From Aliidiomarina sedimenti (GTDB lineage: Bacteria > Pseudomonadota > Gammaproteobacteria > Enterobacterales > Alteromonadaceae), in the NCBI RefSeq assembly GCF_003986955.1, contig NZ_PIPN01000001.1:682001-746000 (forward strand): a stretch of 64,000 nt of DNA. The letters are read 5' to 3'. The first letter of the stretch is position 1, and every line of letters begins with the position of its first letter. Below, piece by piece: positions 54,624 through 63,783 of the stretch. The notes below the pieces were generated by a model, which saw only the letters and a list, made by a program, of their open reading frames with translations, was not told where the DNA came from and made no database searches. The translations under genes were made by a program, and so were the position numbers.

Positions 54624-56594
54624 ATGTTTAATAAAATTCTGATTGCAAACCGCGGCGAAATTGCCTGCCGTGTTATTCGAACTGCTCAGCGTATGGGCAT
54701 TCAATGTGTCGCCGTGTACTCAGACGCAGATCGCCATGCTGAGCATGTGCAAATGGCCGATGAAGCCTATTACATTGGTGCATCACCCAGTAGTGAATCT
54801 TATCTGGTGATGGAGAAAATTATCGATGCCGCTAACCGCAGTGGCGCTCAGGCTATTCACCCGGGCTATGGTTTTTTATCCGAAAACGAAGCCTTTGCTG
54901 ACCTCTGTGCCAGCAATGACATTGCTTTTGTCGGACCGCCAGCAAGTGCAATTGCGGCGATGGGCTCGAAAAGCGCGGCTAAATCCATTATGGATGAAGC
55001 AGGCGTGCCGCTGGTGCCGGGCTATCATGGCAGCGAACAGGCTGAAGATAAGCTACGCGAAGAAGCCGAGCGTATTGGTTACCCGGTGCTGTTAAAAGCG
55101 GCCTATGGTGGCGGCGGTAAAGGCATGCGTGAAGTACACAAGGCGAGTCAGTTCAGCGACGCGCTGGCATCCGCGAAGCGTGAAGCCAATGCATCCTTTG
55201 GTAACGATAAAATGCTGGTGGAAAAGTTTATCGTCCAGCCACGTCACGTTGAGATCCAGGTTTTCTGTGACGAGCATGGTAACGCCGTATACCTCGCTGA
55301 ACGAGACTGTTCGGTGCAACGGCGCCATCAGAAAGTGCTGGAAGAGGCCCCTGCCCCGGCACTCGGTGAAGAAACCCGTGCCGCTATGGGGGACGCTGCA
55401 GTGCGAGCCGCCCAGGCCATCGATTACCGCGGTGCTGGTACTGTCGAGTTCCTGCTCGATGCCAACAACGATTTCTTCTTTATGGAAATGAACACCCGCC
55501 TGCAGGTTGAGCACCCGGTCACCGAAATGATCACCGGCCAGGACTTAGTCGAATGGCAGCTGATTGTCGCCAGCGGTGGCGTATTGCCACTCAGTCAGGA
55601 TCAGGTCACCCTGCACGGGCATGCATTTGAAGCACGTATCTATGCCGAAGACCCACAGCAGGATTTTCTGCCAAGTACCGGCCGCATTGAGTATTTACGC
55701 ACACCGGCCGAAGACCGCCATGTACGTATCGATTCAGGCGTGCGCCAGGGCGACGAGGTTAGTCCTTACTACGACCCCATGATCGCCAAACTGATTGTCT
55801 GGGATGAAGATCGTGACCGCGCTTTGCTCCGTTTACAACGGGCGTTACGTGAATATCATCTGGTTGGCCCGACTACCAATGTTGACTACCTGCACCGGTT
55901 AGCCAGCCATAAAGACTTTGTTCGTGCCAATCTCAGTACTCAGTTCATTGAGCAGCACGGTGATGCCCTATTAAAACCGGCAAAAGGGCTTGAGAGCAGC
56001 CTTGCGCACGCCTGCATAGGCGCCGCCATAGCGCTCCATCAACGCCCTGCCGGGTCCGCAAACCCATGGCAGGCTGGCAGCGCCTGGCGCCTCAACCAGC
56101 CAGCGCTGCAGCACATTGAACTGGTCTATGACGATGAACTGTTGCGCCTTGAAGTAGCCAGTAACGGCGATACTTTCATGGTTAAAACCGGCGAACAGAC
56201 TGTTGAGCTGCACGCCCGCTTAAGTGGCGAACGCCTTGAAGTCACGCATCAGGACCACCAGTTTACCCTCAAGGTAGCTTTGGGTGAACGCCATTACACC
56301 CTGTTCTCAAGCCACGGCCGGGTTAATTATCAGCTGGTCGATAAAGACAGCGCATTCGGACTGGAAGAAGATGCAGGCACCCTGACCGCGCCGATGAATG
56401 GCACTATTGTCAGCGTCAACGTCGAGGTCGGCGATAAAGTCGAGAAAGATCAGCCGCTGGTGGTGATGGAAGCGATGAAAATGGAATACACCATCAAAGC
56501 CACTGTCGATGGGACCGTTGAGCAGGTATTTTTCCAGGCCGGTGAACTGGTCAGCGACGGTGCTGAACTTATCGCGCTGGCTGCTGATGAATAA
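54624..56594 (+). CDS. liuD: 3-methylcrotonyl-CoA carboxylase, alpha (biotin) subunit
   Basis: LiuD carboxylates its own biotin with ATP and bicarbonate. The 656-residue protein has the biotin carboxylase domain (1-445; KILIANRGEIACRVIRTA, GYGFLSENEAFA, KAAYGGGGKGMR, FMEMNTRLQVEHPVTE), a linker region specific to MCC and a C-terminal biotinyl domain with the modified Lys in VVMEAMKMEY (about 620). It acts with LiuB in an alpha/beta complex. Confidence 0.96.
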   Translation: MFNKILIANRGEIACRVIRTAQRMGIQCVAVYSDADRHAEHVQMADEAYYIGASPSSESYLVMEKIIDAANRSGAQAIHPGYGFLSENEAFADLCASNDIAFVGPPASAIAAMGSKSAAKSIMDEAGVPLVPGYHGSEQAEDKLREEAERIGYPVLLKAAYGGGGKGMREVHKASQFSDALASAKREANASFGNDKMLVEKFIVQPRHVEIQVFCDEHGNAVYLAERDCSVQRRHQKVLEEAPAPALGEETRAAMGDAAVRAAQAIDYRGAGTVEFLLDANNDFFFMEMNTRLQVEHPVTEMITGQDLVEWQLIVASGGVLPLSQDQVTLHGHAFEARIYAEDPQQDFLPSTGRIEYLRTPAEDRHVRIDSGVRQGDEVSPYYDPMIAKLIVWDEDRDRALLRLQRALREYHLVGPTTNVDYLHRLASHKDFVRANLSTQFIEQHGDALLKPAKGLESSLAHACIGAAIALHQRPAGSANPWQAGSAWRLNQPALQHIELVYDDELLRLEVASNGDTFMVKTGEQTVELHARLSGERLEVTHQDHQFTLKVALGERHYTLFSSHGRVNYQLVDKDSAFGLEEDAGTLTAPMNGTIVSVNVEVGDKVEKDQPLVVMEAMKMEYTIKATVDGTVEQVFFQAGELVSDGAELIALAADE

Positions 56595-56609
56595 ATAACG
56601 AGGTATCCG

Positions 56610-57512
56610 ATGGCATTACCAACTCAGGTAAAAATGGTCGAAGTCGGCCCCCGTGACGGCCTGCAGAATGAAAAGCCGGTCACCACAGAGGCCAAAGTCA
56701 GCCTTATTAACGCATTAACCGCAAGTGGCTTACGCTACATTGAAGCGGGCAGCTTTGTCAGCCCAAAATGGGTGCCACAAATGGCCGACAGTGCAGAGGT
56801 CATGGCTGCGATTGAGCGTAAACCAGGCGTTACCTATGCCGCGCTGACTCCAAATAGCAAAGGGTTCGAGCTTGCCATGCAAGCCGACGCGAACGAAGTG
56901 GCTATTTTCGGAGCAGCCTCGGAAGCCTTTAGTCAGAAAAACATTAACTGCTCGATCAGTGAATCCCTGGAGCGTTTTGCCCCCGTCCTTGAGCAGGCAA
57001 AAGCGAAAGGCGTTCGCGTTCGTGGGTATGTCTCCTGTGTGCTTGGCTGCCCCTATCAGGGGGAGGTTCCGCTCAGTGACGTGGTCCGCGTCGCGAAAAC
57101 ATTGTATGAGATGGGCTGTTACGAAGTATCCCTTGGCGACACCATAGGTGTGGGCACTCCTTTGGCGGCGCAACGGATGCTCAGTGCAGTCGCCGAAGAG
57201 GTACCTGTCGAAGCCCTCGCGCTGCATTTTCACAACACCTATGGCCAGGCGCTGGCGAACATTGCCAGTTGCCTGCCCCTCGGTGTAGCGACCATCGACA
57301 GCGCAGTTGCCGGGCTTGGCGGCTGCCCCTATGCCAAAGGGGCCAGTGGCAATGTAGCCAGTGAAGATGTGCTCTACATGCTGAACGGCATGGGCATTTC
57401 CACCGGCGTTGAGCTGGATACACTGGCCGCTGCGGGCTTTGAGATATGTCAGGCGCTGGGTACTAAACCCCGCTCACTAGTGAGTCAGGCGCTTGCAGCA
57501 CAGTGTCAGTAA
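56610..57512 (+). CDS. liuE: Hydroxymethylglutaryl-CoA lyase
   Basis: LiuE cleaves HMG-CoA into acetoacetate and acetyl-CoA, the last leucine-specific step. The 300-residue TIM-barrel enzyme starts [16 protein letters not shown] with metal-binding Asp, has [11 protein letters not shown] in the middle, [11 protein letters not shown] with metal His, and the flexible-loop signature [19 protein letters not shown] with the active Cys (about 232-250). Product acetoacetate feeds the AACS encoded next. Confidence 0.96.
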   Translation: MALPTQVKMVEVGPRDGLQNEKPVTTEAKVSLINALTASGLRYIEAGSFVSPKWVPQMADSAEVMAAIERKPGVTYAALTPNSKGFELAMQADANEVAIFGAASEAFSQKNINCSISESLERFAPVLEQAKAKGVRVRGYVSCVLGCPYQGEVPLSDVVRVAKTLYEMGCYEVSLGDTIGVGTPLAAQRMLSAVAEEVPVEALALHFHNTYGQALANIASCLPLGVATIDSAVAGLGGCPYAKGASGNVASEDVLYMLNGMGISTGVELDTLAAAGFEICQALGTKPRSLVSQALAAQCQ

Positions 57513-57635
57513 CCTTGAACACAGCCGCAGTCCCGGCCTTGCACGGGCGTGCCTTGGCTTAACATGAATTGAGATGCATGCCTTGAAGTGCATTCCTTGC
57601 TGAACCACAAACGAATTATCAGGAAAGGTTTTGAT

Positions 57636-59588
57636 ATGTCACAGACACAGCTAACACCGCTATGGCAACCAAGTCAGCAGCGTATTGATAACTCACAGAT
57701 GGCTGCCTTTATGCGTTTTCTGGCCAAGCAAGGGCTCAGTTTCAGCAGTTATGACGACTTATATCAATGGTCAACCGAGGAGAGCCCGGCGTTCTGGGCG
57801 TCTGTGTGGGACTATTTTGACGTTATAGCCAGTCAGCGGGGCAACCAGATCCTGGCTAACCCAACGCAGATGCCGGGGGCTAGCTGGTTTCCGCAGGCGC
57901 GTCTGAATTTCGCGGAGAATCTGCTGCGTCACCGCGATGAGCGCACCGCACTGGTGTTTGTCAACGAGCTCGGAGAACGACAAAGCATAAGCTACGCCGA
58001 GTTGTATAGCCGTACTGCTCAATTGGCCAGCGCATTGAAACAACAAGGCGTGGTCGCTGGCGACCGCGTCGCCGGGCTGATGCCAAACTGCATTGAAACC
58101 ATTGTCGCTATGCTTGCCACAGCAAGTTTAGGGGCTGTGTGGTCGTCCTGCTCTCCGGACTTTGGGGTGCAGGGTGTTGTTGACCGCTTCGGCCAGATCG
58201 AAGCCAAAGTCATGATTACCGTCGATGGTTACTATTACAACGGAAAGCGTCTGCCACTGGCTGAAAAGGTCAATGCTATCGCCGGTAAACTGAATACCCT
58301 TGAAGCACTGGTCGTTTGCGACTTCATTGGTGAGGATGCGGCGCTCGATATCACCTCCGCTATCCGCTGGTCAGACTATCTTGATAGCTCAGCCAGCGAG
58401 ATTGAATTTGTGCAGCGCGCTTTTAACGACCCCTTGTATATCATGTTCAGTTCAGGCACCACCGGCGTCCCTAAGTGCATTGTGCACGGCATTGGCGGCA
58501 CCCTGCTACAGCATTTAAAAGAGCATGGTCTGCACACCGATTTAACCGCTGAGGATAATTTATTCTACTTCACCACCTGTGGCTGGATGATGTGGAACTG
58601 GATGGTCTCAGGTCTGGCACTCGGTGCTCAGCTTACCCTGTTCGACGGGTCGCCTTTCTACCCGGAACCAAAGCGGATGATGGACTTAATTGATGATGAA
58701 GCCATCACCATTTTTGGAACCAGCGCCAAGTACCTCTCCGCCCTGGAGAAAGCCGGTGAGAAACCTCGTCAAAGCCATTCGCTGACGTCTGTGAAAGCTA
58801 TTTTAACCACTGGCTCAGTGTTACCACCAGAAAGCTTCGATTATGTCTACCGCGACATCAAAGAAGACGTTTGCTTATCATCGATTTCCGGTGGCACCGA
58901 TATTATTTCCTGCTTTGCACTGGGTAATCCGGTACTTCCGGTTTACCGCGGCCAGCTGCAGTGTCGTGGCCTTGGCCTGGCGGTCAACATATACAACGAT
59001 GCTGGCGAACCCGTGCGCAGTGAAAAAGGCGAGTTGGTGTGTGAAAAGCCATTCCCCAGTATGCCAATTGGATTTTGGAACGATAACGATGGTTCACGCT
59101 ACCAAAGTGCCTATTTTGATCGCTTTACCAATATCTGGGCACACGGCGACTATGCAGAACTGACGGCCGAAAATGGCGTCATTATTTATGGCCGTTCAGA
59201 TGCTGTACTTAACCCAGGTGGGGTACGTATTGGCACGGCTGAAATCTATCGTCAGGTGGAGAAAGTGGAGGCAGTGCTGGAAAGCATCGCGGTGGGTCAG
59301 CACTGGCAGGACGACGAGCGCGTGGTGCTGTTCGTTAAGCTACGCGATGGCGTGCAGCTCGACGATAGTCTGCGCGACAAGATCCGCAAGACCATCCGCG
59401 CCAATGCTACTCCACGTCACGTACCGGCAGTTATTGAGCAGGTTGCCGATATCCCGCGTACGATCAGCGGTAAAATTACTGAGCTGGCGGTACGCCAGGT
59501 TATTCACGGCGAGCCGGTTAAAAACACCGACGCCCTGGCCAACCCTGAAGCGCTGGACAACTTTCGCGACCTGCCAGCGCTGCGTTAA
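57636..59588 (+). CDS. Acetoacetyl-CoA synthetase (acetoacetate--CoA ligase)
   Basis: A 650-residue ANL-superfamily enzyme that activates acetoacetate from LiuE to acetoacetyl-CoA for thiolase cleavage. The P-loop-like motif is FSSGTTGVPKCIVH (about 271-284), followed by GGTDIISCFALGNPV, WAHGDYAEL and the C-terminal catalytic Lys in ISGKITELAVR. Size and the GWMMWNWMVSGLALGA stretch are typical of AACS rather than acetyl-CoA synthetase. The start at 57636 has AGGAAAGG upstream; an earlier in-frame start has none. Confidence 0.94.
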   Translation: MSQTQLTPLWQPSQQRIDNSQMAAFMRFLAKQGLSFSSYDDLYQWSTEESPAFWASVWDYFDVIASQRGNQILANPTQMPGASWFPQARLNFAENLLRHRDERTALVFVNELGERQSISYAELYSRTAQLASALKQQGVVAGDRVAGLMPNCIETIVAMLATASLGAVWSSCSPDFGVQGVVDRFGQIEAKVMITVDGYYYNGKRLPLAEKVNAIAGKLNTLEALVVCDFIGEDAALDITSAIRWSDYLDSSASEIEFVQRAFNDPLYIMFSSGTTGVPKCIVHGIGGTLLQHLKEHGLHTDLTAEDNLFYFTTCGWMMWNWMVSGLALGAQLTLFDGSPFYPEPKRMMDLIDDEAITIFGTSAKYLSALEKAGEKPRQSHSLTSVKAILTTGSVLPPESFDYVYRDIKEDVCLSSISGGTDIISCFALGNPVLPVYRGQLQCRGLGLAVNIYNDAGEPVRSEKGELVCEKPFPSMPIGFWNDNDGSRYQSAYFDRFTNIWAHGDYAELTAENGVIIYGRSDAVLNPGGVRIGTAEIYRQVEKVEAVLESIAVGQHWQDDERVVLFVKLRDGVQLDDSLRDKIRKTIRANATPRHVPAVIEQVADIPRTISGKITELAVRQVIHGEPVKNTDALANPEALDNFRDLPALR

Positions 59589-59727
59589 AGCTAACGCCAG
59601 GTTAAAAGTGCATAACTTGTAAACAATACGTTAACCAATTACGTAAATTGACGCCTAAGCGGTTGCTTCTTAGTACTGCTTAGGCGATTATCGTCCTAAA
59701 GACGTAAAACAACGATAATAAGTCGAC
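59589..59727. promoter_or_regulatory. Intergenic region with two abutting dyads before the GGDEF-EAL gene
   Basis: Two inverted repeats lie end to end: CGCCTAAGC-N17-GCTTAGGCG (59652-59686) and ATTATCGT-N17-ACGATAAT (59687-59719), the second ending 8 bp before the start codon and containing a nested CGTC-CTAAA-GACG. No T-tract follows, so these are not simple terminators. A weak TACGTTAAC element (59627-59635) lies upstream. Confidence 0.5.
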
Positions 59728-61944
59728 ATGCAACGATTTTCTCACTTTCGGCTAGCCATTTTAACGGCTTTGGTCGGCATTATACTGAGCTTAGGCATTA
59801 GTGCCTTTTTATATATTCAGGACAACCAGCGCATTCGTAGTCAGCTCAGCAATGACGTAACCGAACTGCAGCAGGAAGTTAACCGTCAGCTGCAGACTCA
59901 TATGTTTGGTCTGACCTGGATGGCTCGTCATTCCACCCGCAATCAGGGTGATCATAATTTGTGGCAACGCGAAGCCCCCATCGTGATCAATTCTTATCCT
60001 CACTTTCGCTGTTTGTTATGGCTCAACAGTCAATTTGAGCTGGAGAGCCTCTACAGCACTATTGCGCAACCTTCCGTCGACCAACTTTTAGCTGACCAGG
60101 ACTATCTCGACAGTCTGCGCGGACTTGAGCCAGGTCAGCGGGTTATGTTACCAGCCGGTCCACTAGCCCTGAATTCAGCGGACGTGGCATTGATTGCGCC
60201 GCTCAACACCAGTCAAGGCACCGATTATTACCTTGGCATCATCGACATCGAAGGTTTGCTGCGTTCAACAGTTGCCCGGCACATGGGACGCCATGTCTAT
60301 TTCCGCCTGACGTCCGTTAGTAGCAACAGCACCGTGTTTGAACTTGGTAACAACGACGATGCCAGTCAAAGCTGGAGTGGTTTCTCGGAATTTACCCTGT
60401 TCGATGAGCAATGGCGGATGGAGCTATGGCCAGGTCAGGACCAACTGCAGGCAATGCGCAGCTGGGTTCCCTTGCTTATTATGCTGGCCGGACTGATTAC
60501 CACGGCCCTGCTCACTTTTGTTCTCTATGTGCTGGGTATTAGCCGGGTGCGGGCGCAGGAACTGGCAGACACGAACATCGATCTGTACGTTGAAATTGAA
60601 GAGCGTGAACGGGTCGAGAAAAAAATGGCCTACCTGGCAGAGCATGACTGGTTAACCGATTTAGCGAATCGCAATGCGCTGATGGAGCGGCTTGAAGAGT
60701 TTTTCAGCCAGTCTGCGTTAACCCAGCAGCATGTCGGCGCGCTTTTTATAGACCTGGATAACTTTAAAGAAGTAAACGACGCACTGGGTCATTCGGTCGG
60801 CGACCAGCTTTTAAAACGGGTCGCTACACGACTCAATAAAATCGCCCCCAAACACGCCTGTCTGGCGAGAATGGGAGGCGATGAATATGTGCTCGCTATC
60901 GCCTGCCTGAATGACCCTGAAGAGCTGGAAAATTATGCCCGCCAGGTGCTGAGTGCACTGGATACCCACTTTTATGTCGATGACTACGAGATGTTTATCT
61001 CCGCCAGTATTGGGATTGCCCTTAGTCAGCCCGAAATTGATACCCCGGAAAGCCTTATCCGCAATGCGGATACGGCCCTGTACCGAGCCAAGGAGTCAGG
61101 TCGCAACAGCTACCATCTGTACAGTGAAATACTGCACCATGAACTGAATCAGCGCATGGAACTGATGAAGCGGTTACGTAACGCCGTCGAGCACGATAAA
61201 CTTCGGGTTTACTATCAACCCAAAGTGGACATGCAAAGTCGACGTATCATTGGAGCGGAAGCACTGGTACGCTGGCAGGAGTCGGATGGTCAGATTATCG
61301 GACCGGATCAGTTTATACCGATCGCCGAGGACACCGGACTTATTATCCCTATTTCAGAGTTCGTTTTGAAAACCGCCTGTAAGCAGTTGGCAGCCTGGCA
61401 CACTTTGGGCTTCACTGAATTGACCATGGCCGTGAACTTATCCGGCAAGCAATTGCAGTCTCCAGGCCTGATTGAACATATCATGGAGGTGGTCAATGAA
61501 AGTGGGATTCCACCGAATAAGCTTGAGCTTGAACTGACCGAGCAGGTTTTTATTGAAAATATTCAGTCGCACACGAATTTTATGCATGCGGTTCGTGAGC
61601 GTGGCATTGCGCTGGCCATCGACGATTTTGGTATTGGTTACTCGTCGTTGTCGTATTTAAAACATTTTCCGGTGACAGCTCTTAAAATTGACCGCTCTTT
61701 CGTGCAAGATCTACCAAATGACAAAGATGATGCCACACTCACTCAGACCATTATTAATCTGGCGAAGAGCCTGGAAATTGATTTAGTCGCCGAAGGTGTC
61801 GAAACTGAAGCACAAGTCGACTTTTTACTGGATAGAGATTGCAGCGTAGGTCAGGGCTATTTGTTCAGCCGCCCTATCCCTGCACATGAATTTACCCAAT
61901 TACTGGATGATTACCAAGGCCAGATCCCAATCCAGATCATGTGA
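59728..61944 (+). CDS. Membrane GGDEF-EAL protein (c-di-GMP turnover)
   Basis: The 738-residue protein has a membrane helix (about 8-30), a periplasmic sensor region (about 31-245, CHASE-like in size), a second helix (246-270), a GGDEF domain with GGDEY at 383-387 and an EAL domain (about 490-730). The GGDEF site deviates (Tyr for Phe) and lacks an RxxD I-site. The EAL domain has intact EALVRW (from 511), LELTEQ, DDFGIGYSSL, LKIDRSF and VAEGVE, so phosphodiesterase activity is likely the main one. No clear Shine-Dalgarno. It lies between catabolic genes. Confidence 0.93.
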   Translation: MQRFSHFRLAILTALVGIILSLGISAFLYIQDNQRIRSQLSNDVTELQQEVNRQLQTHMFGLTWMARHSTRNQGDHNLWQREAPIVINSYPHFRCLLWLNSQFELESLYSTIAQPSVDQLLADQDYLDSLRGLEPGQRVMLPAGPLALNSADVALIAPLNTSQGTDYYLGIIDIEGLLRSTVARHMGRHVYFRLTSVSSNSTVFELGNNDDASQSWSGFSEFTLFDEQWRMELWPGQDQLQAMRSWVPLLIMLAGLITTALLTFVLYVLGISRVRAQELADTNIDLYVEIEERERVEKKMAYLAEHDWLTDLANRNALMERLEEFFSQSALTQQHVGALFIDLDNFKEVNDALGHSVGDQLLKRVATRLNKIAPKHACLARMGGDEYVLAIACLNDPEELENYARQVLSALDTHFYVDDYEMFISASIGIALSQPEIDTPESLIRNADTALYRAKESGRNSYHLYSEILHHELNQRMELMKRLRNAVEHDKLRVYYQPKVDMQSRRIIGAEALVRWQESDGQIIGPDQFIPIAEDTGLIIPISEFVLKTACKQLAAWHTLGFTELTMAVNLSGKQLQSPGLIEHIMEVVNESGIPPNKLELELTEQVFIENIQSHTNFMHAVRERGIALAIDDFGIGYSSLSYLKHFPVTALKIDRSFVQDLPNDKDDATLTQTIINLAKSLEIDLVAEGVETEAQVDFLLDRDCSVGQGYLFSRPIPAHEFTQLLDDYQGQIPIQIM

Positions 61945-61973
61945 ATGGTCTGGCCATTGCATAGGAGTATCCC

Positions 61974-63623
61974 ATGGAACGCGAAAGCATGGAATTTGAC
62001 GTGCTCATTGTTGGTGCTGGCCCTGCGGGCCTCGGCACAGCATGTCGGTTAGCCCAGCTAGCCAAAGAGAACGAACAGGAACTGCAAATTTGTGTAGTTG
62101 AAAAGGGTTCGGAAGTTGGTGCCCACATTCTGTCCGGTGCAGTCTTTGAGCCACGCGCCCTGAACGAGCTTTTTCCAGACTGGAAAGAGCGCGGCGCGCC
62201 ACTGAATACCGCGGTAAGCGGTGATGATATCCTGCTCCTCAATAATGCAGAGAAAGGCACTAAACTAGCGAATTTTATGGTGCCAAAAACTTTCCATAAT
62301 GACGGTAATTACATTGTCAGTATGGGCAACATCTGCCGCTGGCTGGCCGAACAGGCTGAAGCGCTTGGGGTCGAAGTATTTCCTGGTTTTAGCGCAGCTC
62401 AGGTGCTGTACACTGAGGCTGGTGAAGTCGCCGGGGTGATTACCGGTGATATGGGCGTTAGTGCCAGTGGTGAAGAAAAAGACAGTTTTATGCCTGGTAT
62501 GGAACTGCGTGCCAAATACACCGTATTTGCAGAGGGCTGCCGTGGTCATTTAGGCAAAGAGCTGATTGAGAAATTCAATCTCAACGAAGGTAAAACGCCA
62601 CAGCACTATGCGATTGGTTTTAAAGAAATCTGGGATATTCCCGCAGAGCAACACAAACCGGGCCTGGTAGTACACAGCACAGGCTGGCCTTTGAAAGACA
62701 ATGCCTCAGGCGGCGGTTACCTCTATCATGCTGAAAACAACCAGGTCTTTGTCGGTCTGATCATTGATCTTAATTACGACAATCCAAACCTGAACCCGTA
62801 TATGGAGTTTCAGCAATATAAACACCATCCTGAAATTAAAAAGTATTTAGCGGGTGGTAAACGGGTTAGCTATGGCGCGCGCGCAATTGCCAAAGGCGGT
62901 TATTACTCGTTACCGAAAATGACGATGCCTGGTGCGCTATTGGTTGGTTGCAATGCTGGCACGCTAAACTTTGCCAAGATCAAGGGTAACCACACCGCTA
63001 TGAAAAGCGGTATGCTCGCCGCCGAAAGTATTTTTACCGCCTTAAAAGCCGAGCAGTCGCATACAGAACTGACTGACTACACCAGCGCCTTTGAAAAGTC
63101 CTGGGTCTATGATGAACTTTATCGTTCACGTAACTTCGGTCCGGCCGTGCACAAATGGGGTACCTGGTTAGGTGGCGCTTACAACACGCTGGATCAGAAC
63201 TGGTTTGGCGGCCGCTTACCCTTCACTCTGAAAGACTGGCAGGCAGACCATAAAGGTATGCAAACCGTTGATAAGGCAGCTGCCATAGATTATCCAAAAC
63301 CGGATAATCAGCTTAGCTTTGACCGTAATTCATCGGTGTATTTATCCAATACCAACCATGAAGAAGACCAGCCCTGTCATCTGCAATTAATAGACAGCAG
63401 TATCCCAATTGAGGTTAACCTGCCGAAATACAATGAACCGGCACAGCGCTATTGTCCTGCTGGCGTGTATGAAATAGTGCAAGCCGATAACGGCGAAGCA
63501 CGCTTTCAGATTAATGCGCAAAACTGCATCCATTGCAAAACCTGCGACATTAAAGATCCAAGCCAGAATATTCGCTGGGTGACTCCGGAAGGAACCGGCG
63601 GTCCCAATTACCCCAATATGTAA
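61974..63623 (+). CDS. Electron transfer flavoprotein-ubiquinone oxidoreductase
   Basis: ETF-QO moves electrons from ETF, reduced by acyl-CoA dehydrogenases, to ubiquinone at the inner membrane. The 549-residue protein has the FAD loop VLIVGAGPAGLGTACRLA near residue 10, the quinone/membrane region with HSTGWPL, and a C-terminal 4Fe-4S site formed by Cys in RYCPAGVYE plus CIHCKTCDI, ending GGPNYPNM. AGGAG lies 6 nt before the ATG. It fits the LiuA and isobutyryl-CoA dehydrogenase genes here; etfAB are outside the window. Confidence 0.96.
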   Translation: MERESMEFDVLIVGAGPAGLGTACRLAQLAKENEQELQICVVEKGSEVGAHILSGAVFEPRALNELFPDWKERGAPLNTAVSGDDILLLNNAEKGTKLANFMVPKTFHNDGNYIVSMGNICRWLAEQAEALGVEVFPGFSAAQVLYTEAGEVAGVITGDMGVSASGEEKDSFMPGMELRAKYTVFAEGCRGHLGKELIEKFNLNEGKTPQHYAIGFKEIWDIPAEQHKPGLVVHSTGWPLKDNASGGGYLYHAENNQVFVGLIIDLNYDNPNLNPYMEFQQYKHHPEIKKYLAGGKRVSYGARAIAKGGYYSLPKMTMPGALLVGCNAGTLNFAKIKGNHTAMKSGMLAAESIFTALKAEQSHTELTDYTSAFEKSWVYDELYRSRNFGPAVHKWGTWLGGAYNTLDQNWFGGRLPFTLKDWQADHKGMQTVDKAAAIDYPKPDNQLSFDRNSSVYLSNTNHEEDQPCHLQLIDSSIPIEVNLPKYNEPAQRYCPAGVYEIVQADNGEARFQINAQNCIHCKTCDIKDPSQNIRWVTPEGTGGPNYPNM

Positions 63624-63628
63624 AAAAA

Positions 63629-63656
63629 TAAAAAAGCTCCCACGGGAGCTTTTTTA
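63629..63656 (+). terminator. Rho-independent terminator after ETF-QO
   Basis: AAAAAAGCTCCC, three-base loop, GGGAGCTTTTTT. Stem of about ten pairs with T-run; the A-run on the other side makes it potentially active in both directions. Confidence 0.9.
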
Positions 63657-63741
63657 TTTCCATTTTCAGGATTATGTTTTACATTTAATACACTATTAGT
63701 GTTTAATAGGCGCAAGCTTTCGTTTTTATCTATCTTCAACG

Positions 63742-63771
63742 ACTATTTATTAACAAACTATTTATTAACAA
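63742..63771 (+). repeat. Perfect 15-bp tandem direct repeat upstream of the H-NS-like gene
   Basis: ACTATTTATTAACAA occurs twice without a gap (63742-63756 and 63757-63771), ending just before the AAAGG ribosome binding site. Fully A+T-rich and likely part of the 5' leader or a binding site. Confidence 0.9.
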
Positions 63772-63783
63772 GAAAGGTCCTCT

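Noticed and set aside
59625-59640. Second LiuR operator candidate (TACGTTAAC core) after acetoacetyl-CoA synthetase
   Set aside because: Only 9 of 16 positions agree with the site at 50455 and the right half is lost, so it is not symmetric.
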